Assembly (NCBI RefSeq): GCF_001428105.1
Contig: NZ_LMSJ01000002.1
Location: forward strand, 65,163 to 129,162
Source: Paenibacillus sp. Soil766
GTDB taxonomy: Bacteria; Bacillota; Bacilli; Paenibacillales; NBRC-103111
Length of the DNA: 64,000 nt
Reading direction: 5' to 3'
Each line of letters opens with the position of its first letter. The first letter of the stretch is position 1. Shown here piece by piece: positions 1 through 7,600 of this stretch. Under the pieces are notes generated by a model. It was not told the origin of the DNA. It was given only the letters and a program-made list of their open reading frames with translations, and ran no database searches. A program made the position numbers and the translations under genes.

Positions 1-621
1 TGGCATCCCGATGGGGCATCCAACCGAAGCACATCTGTGCCTTATTCGGTATATTACGACGGCGGCTCCCAAACTTATGCCGTTGACCAGACGGTTGTGC
101 CGGGAGGCAAATGGATCCTCCTTGGTGTCCATCCCTTTGCTGCGGGCCAATCCGGCTATGTACAAGTGGCGAATAAGACGAGTCTGACTATCGCCGATGC
201 TGTCCGGTTTGTGCTTGTACCGGACATCGTGATAGACAACAAGGAGGCGAGCTTGCAGGGCGTCTGGACGCCCTCTACCTATAACGCCAATTATTACGGA
301 TCCGATTACAGCTATGTTCGAAACGGTTCCGGAACAGAAACCGCGGTGTGGAGACCGGATATTTGGCGTTCCGGGAACTATGAGGTCTATGTATGGTTAC
401 CAGATGGGGCATCCAATAGGAACACATCTGCACCGTATACGGTATATTTCGACGGCGGCTCCCAAACCTATGCTGTCGACCAGACGGTTGTACCAGGAGG
501 CAAATGGACCCTGCTTGGTGTCCATCCGTTTGCTGTGGGCCAATCCGGCTATGTGAAGCTGGCTAATCAGGTGAATTTGACGACCATCGCCGATGCAGTC
601 CGGTTTGTGTATGTCCGATAA
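1..621 (+). CDS. C-terminal part of a secreted protein with tandem golvesin-type domains (5' end outside window)
   Basis: The reading frame is open from base 1, so this is the tail of a longer protein. The visible 206 residues hold the end of one domain and one complete domain of about 100 residues. They share the segments VDQTVVPGGKW, LLGVHPFA, GQSGYV and IADAVRFV almost exactly. This pattern fits the golvesin C-terminal-like beta-sandwich found at the ends of secreted polysaccharide lyases and hydrolases in Paenibacillus; that assignment is from memory of the family. The near identity of the two copies at DNA level (for example around 60-130 and 450-520) suggests recent internal duplication. 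A carbohydrate importer follows, so an extracellular polysaccharide-binding role is plausible. The catalytic part, if any, lies upstream of the window. Confidence 0.8.
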   Translation, partial: WHPDGASNRSTSVPYSVYYDGGSQTYAVDQTVVPGGKWILLGVHPFAAGQSGYVQVANKTSLTIADAVRFVLVPDIVIDNKEASLQGVWTPSTYNANYYGSDYSYVRNGSGTETAVWRPDIWRSGNYEVYVWLPDGASNRNTSAPYTVYFDGGSQTYAVDQTVVPGGKWTLLGVHPFAVGQSGYVKLANQVNLTTIADAVRFVYVR

Positions 622-926
622 AAACCAGTCACCGTCGACAATATATCTCACGTTACAATGGTTTCACCGACACGTTGGAACGTAACGGCTCGTTAAATTT
701 CGGGAGGAAGACATCTAATGGTGTTTTCCTTTCTTTTATAGTGAAGAGCCGCTATTAGAACGGTACGGGAAATCCGCACTCCGGGGTATGAAGTACACGA
801 GAGATCACAGGTATTGTACATGAAACCTTGGATTCTGGACATTTACGTTCCGCTTTACAGGGTGTTAGAGTTTTGTTGCAAGGCAAGCAAGCGTTTACAA
901 ATATAGAGGAGGAGAAGGAGAAAGAG
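622..926 (+). other. Intergenic region between golvesin protein and ABC importer
   Basis: No convincing gene is present. A strong Shine-Dalgarno-like GGGAGGAAG at about 702-710 precedes ATG at 718, but that frame closes after seven codons (TAG at 739). A second ATG at 822 opens a 26-codon frame ending just before the permease ribosome site. Both look like leader peptides or decayed coding sequence rather than functional genes. Short inverted pieces CGTTAC (650-655) and GTAACG (677-682) could pair, but there is no T-run, so no terminator is called. No clear sigma-A promoter was seen. Confidence 0.4.
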
Positions 927-1889
927 ATGGAACAAATCAACCAGAAATTATCCGCCAGTTACACCGCCCGAAGGAAGAGTCCGGCAATGGTCATCATGAA
1001 GACGTTGATCCAGGACCGCTTCTTGTATTTGCTGCTCATTCCGTTCCTTGCATGGTACGTGGTTTTTGAATACATGCCCATGTACGGTTTACAGGTTGCC
1101 TTTAAGGACTACAAGCTCTTTAAAGGAGTTTCGGGCAGCGAGTGGGTCGGTTTTAAGCATTTTCAGGAATTGTTTACAAACCCGTATTTTTGGAGGCTTT
1201 TGAAAAATACCTTTATCATCAGCTTTTACGGTCTGCTTTTTTCGTTTCCGGCACCCATAGTGCTGGCACTGCTGCTCAATGAGATCAGGCATGGCCTGTT
1301 CAAGCGGATTGTACAAACCCTTACCTATTTGCCCCATTTCGTATCCATCGTGATTATCGCGGGGCTGGTCACCAACTTTCTTGCACCTACAAACGGGCTG
1401 TTCAACCTGATCCTCGACCAACTTGGTTTTGACAAAATCTACTTCCTGACCAGAGCGGAGTACTTCCGGACGATCTTCATTACCTCTGGCATATGGAAGG
1501 AAGTGGGCTTTGGTGCCATCCTCTACATTGCCGCATTGTCCGGCATCAATCCGGAGCAGTATGAGGCGGCGGAGATCGACGGGGCCAACAAATGGAAGCG
1601 GGTGCTCCATGTCACTCTGCCCGGTATCGCACCAACCATCATCATTATGCTGATCCTTAAAATCGGCAGCCTGCTTAGTGTAAGCTATGAATACATCATC
1701 CTATTGTATCAGCCGTCTACGTATGCCACAGCCGATGTCATCAGCACATATGTATACCGGACCGGCTTGCAAGAGGGTCATTATGACTTCGCCACAGCCG
1801 TCGGAATATTCAACTCTGTGGTGTCGCTGACGCTGGTTTTTTTGGCGAACAAGTTATCGCAGAGGATTTCGGAGACTTCATTATGGTAG
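927..1889 (+). CDS. ABC carbohydrate importer permease (LplB/YtcP-partner type)
   Basis: Inner-membrane permease of a binding-protein-dependent sugar importer, 320 residues with about six membrane spans (first around residues 30-50). The cytoplasmic EAA loop is clear: EAAEIDGANKWKR followed by a conserved LPGI, which docks the shared MsmX-type ATPase. The sequence near the N terminus (VFEYMPMYGLQVAFKDY) is typical of the LplB subfamily that imports oligosaccharides or uronate-containing sugars. The start is the ATG at 927, preceded by AGGAGGAGAAGGAG; the same frame opens 99 bases earlier without a ribosome site. The second permease follows after 9 bases and the binding protein after that. No ATPase gene is present, as usual when a genome-wide ATPase is shared. 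Confidence 0.93.
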   Translation: MEQINQKLSASYTARRKSPAMVIMKTLIQDRFLYLLLIPFLAWYVVFEYMPMYGLQVAFKDYKLFKGVSGSEWVGFKHFQELFTNPYFWRLLKNTFIISFYGLLFSFPAPIVLALLLNEIRHGLFKRIVQTLTYLPHFVSIVIIAGLVTNFLAPTNGLFNLILDQLGFDKIYFLTRAEYFRTIFITSGIWKEVGFGAILYIAALSGINPEQYEAAEIDGANKWKRVLHVTLPGIAPTIIIMLILKIGSLLSVSYEYIILLYQPSTYATADVISTYVYRTGLQEGHYDFATAVGIFNSVVSLTLVFLANKLSQRISETSLW

Positions 1890-1898
1890 GTGGGGCAC

Positions 1899-2774
1899 AT
1901 GAATAAATTATCCAACGGGGAAAAGATATTTAACGTATTCAACTATTTGTTTTTATCGTTGCTTGCCTTTGCCACCCTATATCCTTTCTGGTATGTTCTC
2001 GTGTCTTCCCTGAGCACAGGAGAGGCAGTCTCACATGGAAAGGTGTGGTTATGGCCTTCAGGGGTGAACCTGGAATCTTATAAAAAGGTCATCCATTTCG
2101 AAGGGTTATGGCTCGCCTATGCCAATACGCTGTTCTATACGGCAGTGGGCACGGCGGTGGATCTGGCCTTTACAACCATGGGAGCGTATCCGCTTTCGAA
2201 AAAAAGGCTTTTGGGCAGGAAGCCCATCACTCTCTTCATTACCTTTGCCATGCTGTTCGGAGCCGGACTGATTCCGGTCTATCTGAACTTTCGCAATCTG
2301 GGTCTTATCGACACCAGGCTGGCGCTGATTATCGGATTTGCCGTGAGTACCTTCTATGTCTTCATTCTGCGCTCCTTCTTCAGCTCGATTCCAGATGAGT
2401 TGGAAGAGGCTGCCAGAATTGACGGAGCGGGCGGCGCTCAAATCCTCCTGCGAATCTATTTGCCTCTGGCCAAGCCAGCCTATGCAGCTCTGGGGTTATT
2501 TTATGCCGTGGGGAAGTGGAATGGCTACTTCTGGGCCATGGTGTTGTTGCGAGACGAGGACAAGATTCCCTTGCAGGTGTTGTTGACCAAGCTGGTTGTC
2601 CAGATGAGGGCAAGCGACCAGATGCTGGGCATACAGGATGTAGGGTCCAGCATGACTCCTGAAACAGTGATCTATGCTACTATCATGGTGGCGGTGCTGC
2701 CAATCATCGTGATATACCCCTTTATTCAAAAATACTTCGTGCAGGGGGTGATGATCGGTTCAGTCAAAGGATAA
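1899..2774 (+). CDS. ABC carbohydrate importer permease (LplC/AraQ type)
   Basis: Second membrane subunit of the importer, 291 residues, about six spans. The EAA loop is EEAARIDGAGGAQILLR followed by LPLAKP, and the C terminus QKYFVQGVMIGSVKG is the family signature ending. I choose ATG 1899 because AGGTGGGG (1888-1895) sits just ahead of it; a GTG at 1890 in the same frame lies inside that ribosome site. It is co-transcribed with the first permease (9-base gap) and with the binding protein 67 bases downstream. The substrate cannot be read from the permease; the neighbouring 1794-residue secreted enzyme suggests products of an extracellular polysaccharide. Confidence 0.93.
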   Translation: MNKLSNGEKIFNVFNYLFLSLLAFATLYPFWYVLVSSLSTGEAVSHGKVWLWPSGVNLESYKKVIHFEGLWLAYANTLFYTAVGTAVDLAFTTMGAYPLSKKRLLGRKPITLFITFAMLFGAGLIPVYLNFRNLGLIDTRLALIIGFAVSTFYVFILRSFFSSIPDELEEAARIDGAGGAQILLRIYLPLAKPAYAALGLFYAVGKWNGYFWAMVLLRDEDKIPLQVLLTKLVVQMRASDQMLGIQDVGSSMTPETVIYATIMVAVLPIIVIYPFIQKYFVQGVMIGSVKG

Positions 2775-2841
2775 GCAATTGCGGGAGAGGCCCTGCCGCT
2801 AGTAACAGAAAAGAAAAAAAATAATAGGGAGGCAGAAACAC

Positions 2842-4428
2842 ATGTTTACAACAAAAAGAATCGTTTTCGGAGCAACTGCAGCCGCCTTGCTGGCAGCACT
2901 TTCGACAGGTTGTTCCTCAGACGAGCCTAAGAACGGCGCTTCGGCAAGCCCGTTAGCAAGCAAGTCCGCTGTCCCGGAGGCCATTTCGAAGGCAAGCAAC
3001 ACGCCAATTGAGGCCACAATCCATATGCATTATTATGGCAACCGAGTATTCGACAGCAACTGGCCAGTTTTCAAAAAAGCGGCGGAGCTGACCAATGTGA
3101 CGCTGAAGGGAACGGCTTCCAAGTCATCCACCAACAGCGATGAAGTGTACAATCTGATGGTGGCTGGAGGAAATCTGCCTGATATTATCCAGTTCTATGA
3201 TGGAACGTTGAAGAAGCTGGCCGAGGAGGGCGGCCTGCAGCCACTGGATGAGCTTATCGATAAGTACGCGCCGCACATCAAAAAGTATTTTGCGGATAAT
3301 CCGTTAATCAAGAAGGCTGCCTTGAATACGGACGGCAAGCTGTATATCATTCCGTATGTTCAAGGTGGACAGGTGCAGAAAGGCTGGTTTGTCCGCAAGG
3401 ATTGGCTGGATAAGCTTGGGCTGCAGCAACCGAAAACGGTTGATGAGCTGTATACGGTGCTGAAGGCGTTTAAAGAAAAGGATCCAAACGGCAACGGCGC
3501 TGCGGATGAGGTTCCATATTTCAACCGGGACAACCGGTACGGCATCTATGATTTATTGGCGCTGTGGGATACGCAAATGGGGCTATACGGCAAGGACGGC
3601 AAGAGAGTATACGGCCCTCTGGAGCCGCAATTCAAAACAGCCGTAACCACCCTGGCCAAATGGTATAAAGAAGGCCTGATTGACAAGGAAATCTTCACAC
3701 GTGGCGGCAAAGCGCGGGAAATTTTGCTGGGTGACAATAAAGGTGGTCTGACCCACGACTTCTTCGCCAGCACGGCTAATTATAATACCAGTCTGAAGAG
3801 CAATGTGCCGAGCCTCAATTTTGTGCCTATCGCGCCTCCCGCAAGTCCCACAGGCGTCATAAAGGAATATACGTCCCGGAGCCCTTATCCTAATGGAAAC
3901 ACCATGAGCTGGGGAATTTCCTCCCATACGAAATACGCAGTGGAACTGATCAAGTATTTCGACTTCTGGTTCACCGAGGAAGGAAGCAGGCTGATGAACT
4001 TCGGAGTGGAAGGCCAGACGTATACGATGGTAAACGGCAAGCCACAATTGAATGCCGATATTCTGACGAAGCCCAGCGTGGCGGATGAGCTGAACAAGAT
4101 CGGGGCTCAGCAGCAGATCGGCTTCGCTCAGGACTATGAAAACGAAAGACAATGGACTAATGAGATTGCGCTTAAGGGCATTGATGAATATATCAACAAA
4201 AAATATATTGTTCCCCCTGCACCTCCTTTAACCTTGAGCGAGCAAGACAGACAGACCAACAGTAAACTGTCGGGGCCTCTGGCGACTTATGTGGAGGAAA
4301 CTCTGCAAAAATGGGTGCTGGGAGCAGAGCCGATTGAGCCTAACTACGACAAGTTTGTTGCCAAGCTGAAGGAACTGGGGGCAGAGCAAATTGTCGCCAT
4401 TATGCAAGCGGGGGCAAACAAGAAATAG
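2842..4428 (+). CDS. Extracellular solute-binding lipoprotein of the LplA type
   Basis: Substrate-capture lipoprotein of 528 residues for the two permeases just upstream. It has a lipoprotein signal (LLAALSTGC, cysteine about residue 24) followed by a serine/alanine-rich linker. The length and motifs such as QKGWFVRKDWLDKLGL and ENERQWTNEIALKGIDEY match the large LplA/family-1 binding proteins of Paenibacillus importers. The start ATG follows AGGGAGGCAG. It completes a permease-permease-binding-protein operon. A decayed segment related to its own C-terminal region follows within 20 bases, so the locus once held more than one binding-protein gene or exchanged it. The sugar bound is not predictable from sequence alone. 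Confidence 0.92.
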   Translation: MFTTKRIVFGATAAALLAALSTGCSSDEPKNGASASPLASKSAVPEAISKASNTPIEATIHMHYYGNRVFDSNWPVFKKAAELTNVTLKGTASKSSTNSDEVYNLMVAGGNLPDIIQFYDGTLKKLAEEGGLQPLDELIDKYAPHIKKYFADNPLIKKAALNTDGKLYIIPYVQGGQVQKGWFVRKDWLDKLGLQQPKTVDELYTVLKAFKEKDPNGNGAADEVPYFNRDNRYGIYDLLALWDTQMGLYGKDGKRVYGPLEPQFKTAVTTLAKWYKEGLIDKEIFTRGGKAREILLGDNKGGLTHDFFASTANYNTSLKSNVPSLNFVPIAPPASPTGVIKEYTSRSPYPNGNTMSWGISSHTKYAVELIKYFDFWFTEEGSRLMNFGVEGQTYTMVNGKPQLNADILTKPSVADELNKIGAQQQIGFAQDYENERQWTNEIALKGIDEYINKKYIVPPAPPLTLSEQDRQTNSKLSGPLATYVEETLQKWVLGAEPIEPNYDKFVAKLKELGAEQIVAIMQAGANKK

Positions 4429-4442
4429 CAGCAAAGTCATGA

Positions 4443-4570
4443 TTGGGAACGAACTCGATTGCTCAAAAAGGGATCGACGAGTACATCAGCAAGAAGTATG
4501 TCGCCGCACCGGAGGTTCCGCTCAAGCTGAATGAGAGGACAATAATGGTTAAATCGGCGGATCCGTTAAC
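4443..4570 (+). pseudogene. Fossil of the C-terminal region of a second LplA-type binding protein
   Basis: From 4443 the frame reads GTNSIAQKGIDEYISKKY, then PEVPLKLNE. This lines up with TNEIALKGIDEYINKKY and PPLTLSE near the C terminus of the intact binding protein immediately upstream (about 4156-4240). The DNA has diverged widely, so it is a remnant of a paralogue rather than a recent copy. The frame runs on to 4655 but is unlike the family beyond about 4570. There is no signal peptide, no ribosome site and only about 40 alignable residues, so a functional product is unlikely. Confidence 0.75.
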
Positions 4571-4620
4571 GGGGACTCCTGATACGCAAAAACGTTGCAC
4601 GGGAGTCCCACTTCCGGATC
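4560..4620 (+). repeat. Long two-stem inverted repeat upstream of the 1794-residue enzyme gene
   Basis: GATCCG (4560-4565) pairs with CGGATC (4615-4620) and, inside it, GGGACTCC (4572-4579) pairs with GGAGTCCC (4602-4609). The two perfect stems are separated by symmetrical internal loops of six and five bases. No T-run follows, so it is not a classical terminator. It may protect or process the mRNA between the importer operon and the enzyme gene, or be the scar of a mobile or recombined segment. Confidence 0.6.
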
Positions 4621-4661
4621 GTAATTCCAACATTGCATTGAAGATAAGGGGATGATCAATC

Positions 4662-7600
4662 GTGTATCAAAAGTGGAAACGGATTATCAGTGTATTCTTG
4701 GTCGCAGTGATGATGTTAGGACTTGCTCCGTTGGAGTTCCTGGGTCAATCCAAGGCTGAGGCAGCGGTACCGCTTGAAGTCAATCGAACACTGTATCCTA
4801 CGGAGGACACCTACATTGATGGCGGTGTTCCGACCCTGCCCGCAGGCGAGACGCAAGATAGCATGCAAGCTAAATCTTTTGGCGGAAGCTCCGTAATTGG
4901 TCTCTATGGATACAATGACACTTTTTCCGTAACGAATGAATTAAATCATCGGATCGGAATCATGAAGTTCGATCTGAGCCAATTGGGTGACTATGACAAA
5001 GCGGTTCTGCGTATGTATTGCACCACAAATTGCACAACTACGTCGGACCGTTTTGTAAGCGTGTACAAAATATTAAGTGATTCTTGGAATGAAAATACAC
5101 TAAATTGGGACAACCGGATAGATTTTCCCCTGGGGACCACATCTGCATACTTGAACTCCATTCTGCTGACTAAAACATGGGTAGGCAACGGTGCCGGTTG
5201 GTACGAGTGGGATCTCACTGATTATATCAAGTCCCAGCAGCAGACGGATGGGATTGCTTCTATCGCTCTTCGGTCACAGAATCAGAAGGTTTACTTCGCA
5301 AGCAGCAACACTACAACCGTGGCAAACCGTCCATACCTCTTTATTACTACCGATCGGAACGCCCCTGTATCAACCGGGGCCGCGGTCAGCGGAGAGAATG
5401 CTGTCATCGGTTTACATTATGACGAGCCGGTCTTAAACAATTTGGCGAATGCATCTGCGTTGAAAGCCGCAGTAACCATGGATGTATACGGAATGGGATT
5501 CCAGCCCTTGGCGACGAATGACTCCGTGACGATTAGCGGAAGCGACGTAACCGTCGCACTGGAGAGCCGATTAGCCGTACCTGGCGCCAAAATCCGGGTG
5601 GCTGCGGGAGCGCTGAAGGATGCTATGGGAAATGCCACTGCCGAGACTACAATTGCGCTTCAGTACGATGCGGCTGCACCGGTATTAAGCAGTTCGGAGA
5701 TTGGAAATTTGAACAAGCTAGTCACTCTGGAATTCGATGAAGACGTGATAAACAGTCTGGCTGATGCCGCTGCGCTTAAGGCAGCTGTTACCATATCCAA
5801 AGCGGATGGTTCCTATGTGCCCCTTGCAGCAGGAGATACCGTAACGTTGAGCGCCCGTCAGCTTGTTCTGACCTTGGGGCAGGCAATCCCGGATGGGACG
5901 AACATCCGTATTGCTGCAGGCACTCTAAAGGATGCGGCAGGTAACCGATCAGAACTTGTGAACGCAATTATTCATCTCGATTTTGAGCCGCCTGTCTATC
6001 AAGGAGCCAGCTTGTATGCCGTGAATAAAAGAGTGAGCCTCCGGTTTAACGAATCCCTTGCAGCAGCAACGACGAATTTGAAAGCTGCGGTGACCATCGA
6101 CCGGAACGGCAACGGCTACGTTCCTCTCGGCACCAGTGACAGAGCACAGTTGAGCAACAACTCCCTGATCTTGGATCTGCAGCAGGAGGTTACCGGCCAA
6201 GTGCGGGTCAAGGTCGCTGCAGGTGCTCTGAAGGATCAATTCAACAACGTACGGACTGGCGTAACGGAGACGGAGTTATTGAGTTCCCGTCTGCCTGAAT
6301 ACAATTATCCAGGGTTCCATACGGACGTGGTTGAGAAAGCATTGACACTGAATATGAAAACGCTTGCTGATCGGGGAGTGCTCAACGCGGAATACAGGAA
6401 ATTCACGGTGCTTGCAACGGAGCTTGCCCGTGGAGACCGGAGTCCAGATATCGTTCAGGCATTCACCGGCGCTGTCCGGAAGATGGTCACGGAATATGAC
6501 TATGTGCCTGATGTATTCGGAGGACTGGATGCAAGGAGCAACATCTACTTGACCTATGGGCTGGCGCTGGTATGGACGCACCAGGATATTATGAATCTGT
6601 TCACAGAGTCGGAGAAGAGCAAGCTGGTTACCTTCTTGAAGGCGGAGCTGGTTTCCAGCGCTTATGTACTTAGCGGCAAAGGTCCCTACAAGCCAAGATC
6701 AAGCGGCGCAAGCCGCCCGGAGATGGATGGCGGGACGAACAGCTGGCCCCATACTGCTCCGAACTATATGGAGCCACTCTTCGGAGTGATGTTTTCTGCT
6801 CAGATGATCCTGGGGCTTGCCCAGTCTGATGATTGGCTCAGGACTTACAATCACAACAATTTTATTTCCGAACTTGATGCCCAAGGGTTAACACGTATTC
6901 ATGACGCCTTTGTCAAAACAGCGGCTACCGACATCAATCTTGTGGTCCGAAATGCGTCTTGGTATTATACGAATTCTGATGGCAAAACCGTTACGATGAA
7001 ACAGCTTCTGGAGGATCCGATACAGGTCTTCTCGGTGATGGAGCAGTTCAACTTCGTGCATCCTGCCGAAGAGGGCTATTATATGGGACAGTTGGGAATG
7101 TCCAAGGAATTCCACTCCAGCGATTCCGGCGGTAACCGTGAGAGCTCGGTCTATTCCAGGCTCGGAATCGATCCTGCTTTGTTAAATCGGAGCTTATTCG
7201 AATACTATGGGTATTTGGATAACACCTCTTATCCGGAGGCCAAAGAACTTATTGAACAACGGCAACAGGTAGGATTGGACGATTATTATACTAAAATGGT
7301 CAACGGCTTCTTCACGGTATCTTCCACCAGCGCGAAAATGTATTACGCGGACAATGATTTGATGACTGACTTTACGGTTGCACACGGATTGGTTGACCTT
7401 CCCGCGTGGAATGACACCTTCAATTATGATCTTGCCGCCACAGATCCGGCGCTCAGTCTGGAGAGTAAGTGGAATGTGCGGGGAGGCAGCTGGGCTCCGC
7501 AATATAAGACCATTGTGCCTTACAATATCAAGAAAAGCGCAAATACCAAACAACCGACCGGCCTGACCGACCCGTCGGAGAGAGTGCTGAAGCTATCCGG

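Noticed and set aside
718-741. Seven-codon leader peptide with strong ribosome site ahead of the importer
   Set aside because: Too short to judge; no attenuator hairpin follows, so a regulatory leader could not be supported.
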